The notes under the pieces are model-generated. The model was not told the DNA's origin, did not search any database, and saw only the letters and a program-made list of their open reading frames with translations. Below, piece by piece: positions 6,212-8,246 of a DNA stretch of 8,246 nucleotides. The stretch's first letter is position 1, and each line of letters begins with the position of its first letter. A program made the translations under genes and the position numbers. The stretch is from Bacillota bacterium (GTDB lineage Bacteria; Bacillota_I; Bacilli_A; Acholeplasmatales; Acholeplasmataceae). The stretch lies in NCBI GenBank assembly GCA_027620815.1, contig JAQCDH010000032.1, positions 1-8,246 on the forward strand, given 5' to 3'.

Positions 6212-7977
6212 AAAAACTGTATCAGTATGTCAAACCATACATGGGGAAAGTTTTATTTTCAGGATTGATGTCCATTTTAGCCTCACTATTAACAGTGCTT
6301 GCACCTTGGTTATTAGGATTAATGATTTCTGAAGTTGCTTTAGCATTTCAAGAGAGCCGTGAACTTTTACCGATTGATATTATTTTTGGTTTACAACTAG
6401 AATTATTAAATATGTCCGTTTTAGTTATATTACTCTATTCTCTTGCTGGTATTCTAAGTTACTATCAAGCGTATTTACTCATTGGAATGACACAAGATGT
6501 GACCTATCAAATGAGACAACAAATCGCCATTAAATTAAACCGATTACCACTTTCTTATTTTGATTCTCAATCTTTTGGAGATGTTTTAGGACGTGCCACT
6601 AATGATGTTGAAACCATCTCTCAAACACTCAATCAATCTTTATCTGAAGTTTTTAGAGCCATCACCTTACTTTTAGGTGTCATGATCATTATGTTTATTT
6701 TAAATTGGATTCTCGCACTTGTTGTTTTATCAACAACAATACTTAGTTTTTATGTTGCAAGAATATTTGTGAAGCTTTCTCAAAAATTCTTTAGAAAACA
6801 AGCCAAAGCAACCGGTGATATGAGTGGACACGTTGAAGAAATGTTTAATGGCCACCGTATTGTTAAAGTCTTTAATTATCAAGAACAAGCATTAAAAGAA
6901 TTCGATAACATTAATGAAGATATTTATACCACCACGTTTTATTCACAGTTCATCTCAGGCATTATGTTTCCAATGCAGTTTTTTATTGGGAACTTAGGAT
7001 TTATTTTAATTGCTGGTGTTGGTGCGTTACTCGTTGTGAACGGGTCCATTCAAGTTGGGTTAATTCAAACCTTTTTAACCTATACGAGACAAATCAATCA
7101 ACCGATTCAGTCATTAGGTAGTATTGCAAGTGTGCTTCAATCAACAGCTGCTGCTGCAGAACGTATCTTTGACTTATTAGACGCTGAAAATGAACCTGAA
7201 GATGATGTTGAAGTCAATCATATTCGTGATTTTAAAGGCCATGTTGTCTTTGATAATGTCCATTTCAGTTATGTAGAAGGTACTGAAGTTATTAAAGGAT
7301 TTAGTGCCGATATCAAGCCAGGACAAATGGTTGCGATTGTGGGACCAACAGGGGCTGGAAAAACAACCATGGTCAATCTACTGATGCGTTTTTATGATAT
7401 TCAACAAGGTAAGATTACGATTGATGGCGTTGATATTAAAACGATGTCAAGAGCAGAATCACGTGCACTTTTTGGTATGGTTTTACAAGATACGTGGTTA
7501 TTTGAAGGGACCATTTATGAAAATCTTCTTTATGGTAGTGAATCTTCAAGTGAAGAAGAAGTCATCAAAGCTTCTAAATTGGCACAATCTCATCACTTTA
7601 TTGAATCGCATCCTGGAGGGTATCAATTTGAACTTTCAGAAGCAGGAAGTAATATTTCATTAGGACAGCAACAACTCTTAACCATCAGTCGCGCCATGCT
7701 TGCCAATCGTCCTATGTTAATATTAGATGAAGCAACATCATCCGTAGATACAAGAACAGAAGTGTTAATTCAAGCTGCGATGGATAAACTCATGAATAAT
7801 AGAACAAGTTTTGTTATTGCACACCGCTTATCAACAATTAAAGATGCAGATGTCATTTTAGTCATGAAAGATGGAAATATCGTTGAACAAGGAAACCATC
7901 AAGCACTCCTTGATCAAAGAGGTTTCTATTATGATCTTTATCAATCACAGTTTGAACATCAACAACCCTCAAATTAA
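6148..7977 (+). CDS. Heterodimeric ABC exporter, canonical ATPase subunit (TM288/LmrD/EfrB-like)
   Basis: This is the partner half-transporter: six membrane helices (about 30-335), then an ATPase domain. Numbered from the ATG at 6148: Walker A GPTGAGKTT (399-407), Q-loop Gln447, signature ISLGQ (503-507, changed from LSGGQ), Walker B LILDE with catalytic Glu528, D-loop SSVD, and switch His559 (IAHRL). A complete Walker B/His with a deviant signature is the expected complement to the degenerate first subunit, whose canonical VSGGQ completes the active site. The start is uncertain. The open frame and typical N-terminal residues (SQPQQRSKDKPTRP, then EKAQDFKGT) reach back to the ATC at 6103 behind AAGGAGGAG, giving 624 residues. 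ATG 6148 is the first canonical start but has no ribosome-binding site. ATG 6208 (589 residues, MKKLYQYVKPY) has a weak AAAGG and overlaps the extended upstream stop as ATGA. The ending FEHQQPSN and TAA are normal. Confidence 0.9.
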   Translation: MRGGFQGMGYFEKAQDFKGTMKKLYQYVKPYMGKVLFSGLMSILASLLTVLAPWLLGLMISEVALAFQESRELLPIDIIFGLQLELLNMSVLVILLYSLAGILSYYQAYLLIGMTQDVTYQMRQQIAIKLNRLPLSYFDSQSFGDVLGRATNDVETISQTLNQSLSEVFRAITLLLGVMIIMFILNWILALVVLSTTILSFYVARIFVKLSQKFFRKQAKATGDMSGHVEEMFNGHRIVKVFNYQEQALKEFDNINEDIYTTTFYSQFISGIMFPMQFFIGNLGFILIAGVGALLVVNGSIQVGLIQTFLTYTRQINQPIQSLGSIASVLQSTAAAAERIFDLLDAENEPEDDVEVNHIRDFKGHVVFDNVHFSYVEGTEVIKGFSADIKPGQMVAIVGPTGAGKTTMVNLLMRFYDIQQGKITIDGVDIKTMSRAESRALFGMVLQDTWLFEGTIYENLLYGSESSSEEEVIKASKLAQSHHFIESHPGGYQFELSEAGSNISLGQQQLLTISRAMLANRPMLILDEATSSVDTRTEVLIQAAMDKLMNNRTSFVIAHRLSTIKDADVILVMKDGNIVEQGNHQALLDQRGFYYDLYQSQFEHQQPSN

Positions 7978-7989
7978 CGCATATTTGTC

Positions 7990-8018
7990 TTTACAATGAG
8001 ATAAAAATACGCTATAAT
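7990..8018 (+). promoter_or_regulatory. Sigma-70-type promoter of tRNA-Arg
   Basis: TTTACA at 7990-7995 (5 of 6 to TTGACA) and TATAAT at 8013-8018 (6 of 6) are separated by exactly 17 nt. Transcription would start near 8025, a few bases before the mature tRNA end at 8033. The boxes fit the RpoD-type sigma factor encoded in this window. The -10 box lies inside a long palindrome. Confidence 0.85.
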
Positions 8019-8031
8019 GTTATAGCGTATT
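8006..8031. repeat. Perfect 12-bp inverted repeat over the tRNA -10 box and start site
   Basis: AATACGCTATAA, TG, TTATAGCGTATT: the arms match without error. The left arm ends in most of the TATAAT box and the right arm covers the expected start site. On the + strand no T-run follows, so it is a poor terminator for the ABC genes. On the - strand the stem runs into five T residues, so it could stop antisense transcription. It could also be an operator or a hairpin at the end of the ABC transcript. Confidence 0.85.
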
Positions 8032-8032
8032 G

Positions 8033-8109
8033 GTTTCAGTAGCTCAGCTGGATAGAGCAACAGCCTTCTAAGCTGTCGGTCGGGGGTTCGAATCCCTCCT
8101 GAAACGCCA
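8033..8109 (+). tRNA. tRNA-Arg (anticodon UCU, reads AGA/AGG)
   Basis: A full cloverleaf can be drawn. The acceptor stem GTTTCAG (8033-8039) pairs with CTGAAAC (8099-8105). The D stem is GCTC/GAGC with loop AGCTGGATA. The anticodon stem is ACAGC/GCTGT (8060-8064/8072-8076) with loop CTTCTAA and anticodon TCT at 8067-8069. The variable loop is five bases. The T stem is GGGGG/CCCTC (one G-U pair) with loop TTCGAAT. Discriminator G at 8106 is followed by an encoded CCA at 8107-8109. A20 in the D loop and C35 in the anticodon are the known arginine identity elements. AGA is a common Arg codon in the genes of this window. Confidence 0.98.
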
Positions 8110-8123
8110 CTTAAAACAAAAAT

Positions 8124-8153
8124 AAAGCCATCAATTGATGGCTTTTTATTTTT
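8124..8153 (+). terminator. Intrinsic terminator after tRNA-Arg, probably bidirectional
   Basis: A perfect inverted repeat AAAGCCATC-AATT-GATGGCTTT (8124-8145) is followed by T-rich TTATTTTT. On the opposite strand the same hairpin is followed by TTTATTTTTG, so it can also terminate transcription arriving from the right. It is the first convincing terminator in the window and may also end read-through from the ABC genes. Confidence 0.88.
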
Positions 8154-8191
8154 ATTGATGAAACAATAACTTCTATTTAGTGGATTAAATT

Positions 8192-8246
8192 TTACTTGCC
8201 GTTTTGAATAGGGTCAGTATTTGGCATTAATTTATTAAGGATGAAA
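8192..8246 (-). CDS. Possible 3' end of a converging gene (partial, unidentified)
   Basis: On the minus strand one frame is open from the window edge and ends ...LNKLMPNTDPIQNGK with TAA at 8194-8192, 17 visible residues. Codon choice resembles the other genes, and a hairpin that works as a minus-strand terminator lies about 47 nt downstream, as expected after a gene end. I do not recognise the peptide, and a run of this length can be open by chance. The alternative is that 8154-8246 is the non-coding leader of a + strand gene starting beyond the window (TTAAGG at 8235-8240, ATG at 8241), but that ATG touches the AAGG and is unlikely to be a start. Confidence 0.3.
   Translation of the reverse strand, partial: FILNKLMPNTDPIQNGK

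Noticed and set aside
7394..7663. An 89-codon + strand frame inside the second ABC gene
   Set aside because: It lies wholly within the ATPase domain coding sequence in another frame and shows no recognisable motif; it is a shadow frame.
8006..8031. Palindrome as the + strand terminator of the ABC genes
   Set aside because: The stem is AT-rich and is followed by TTGG rather than a T-run; the better terminator is at 8124-8153.
8241..8246. ATG AAA at the right edge as a + strand gene start
   Set aside because: The AAGG directly touches the ATG, leaving no spacer, and no clear promoter precedes it; only two codons are visible.
1..8246. CRISPR array, insertion sequence, phage or defence genes
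   Set aside because: No regularly spaced repeats, transposase motifs, terminal inverted repeats with target duplications, or defence-type domains were seen on either strand.

Overview
The window comes from a low-GC, AT-rich Gram-positive-type bacterium. The likeliest source is an Acholeplasma-like mollicute or a close relative among the low-GC Firmicutes. This is inferred from the gene order (glycyl-tRNA synthetase, dnaG, rpoD, trmK), the single-chain GlyRS, strong AT codon bias and AAGGAGG ribosome-binding sites. Tryptophan is written TGG throughout and no gene body contains an in-frame TGA, so the standard code applies and a Mycoplasma/Spiroplasma-type UGA=Trp code is not supported.

Layout, left to right on the + strand. 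(1) 1-305: the 3' end of glycyl-tRNA synthetase. (2) 316-3951: dnaG (primase), rpoD (main sigma factor) and trmK (tRNA m1A22 methyltransferase), joined by 1-nt and 14-nt overlaps; this is the macromolecular synthesis cluster. (3) 3920-7977: a MarR-type regulator followed by two half-size ABC exporter genes that form a classic heterodimer, the first subunit with a degenerate ATPase site and the second canonical. (4) 7990-8153: tRNA-Arg(UCU) with its own consensus-like promoter, a 26-bp perfect palindrome over the -10 box and start region, and a downstream hairpin terminator. (5) 8192-8246: possibly the 3' end of a converging minus-strand gene, too short to identify. All protein genes from 1 to 7977 point the same way with gaps of at most 12 nt and no visible terminator, so housekeeping and exporter genes may share a transcript.

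The most notable feature is two apparent single-base lesions in the exporter module. marR is cut by an in-frame TAA exactly where the family has a Leu before the wing (TTA to TAA). At the junction of the two ABC genes the bases at 6103-6106 read ATCA where an ATGA stop/start overlap is expected, with a perfect ribosome-binding site upstream. One G-to-C change at 6105 would have removed both the stop of the first subunit and the start of the second. The lengthened first gene then ends at another ATGA (6208-6211) whose ATG is in the second gene's frame, which could restore coupled translation. The ABC protein bodies are otherwise intact. No clearly new kind of system is visible.
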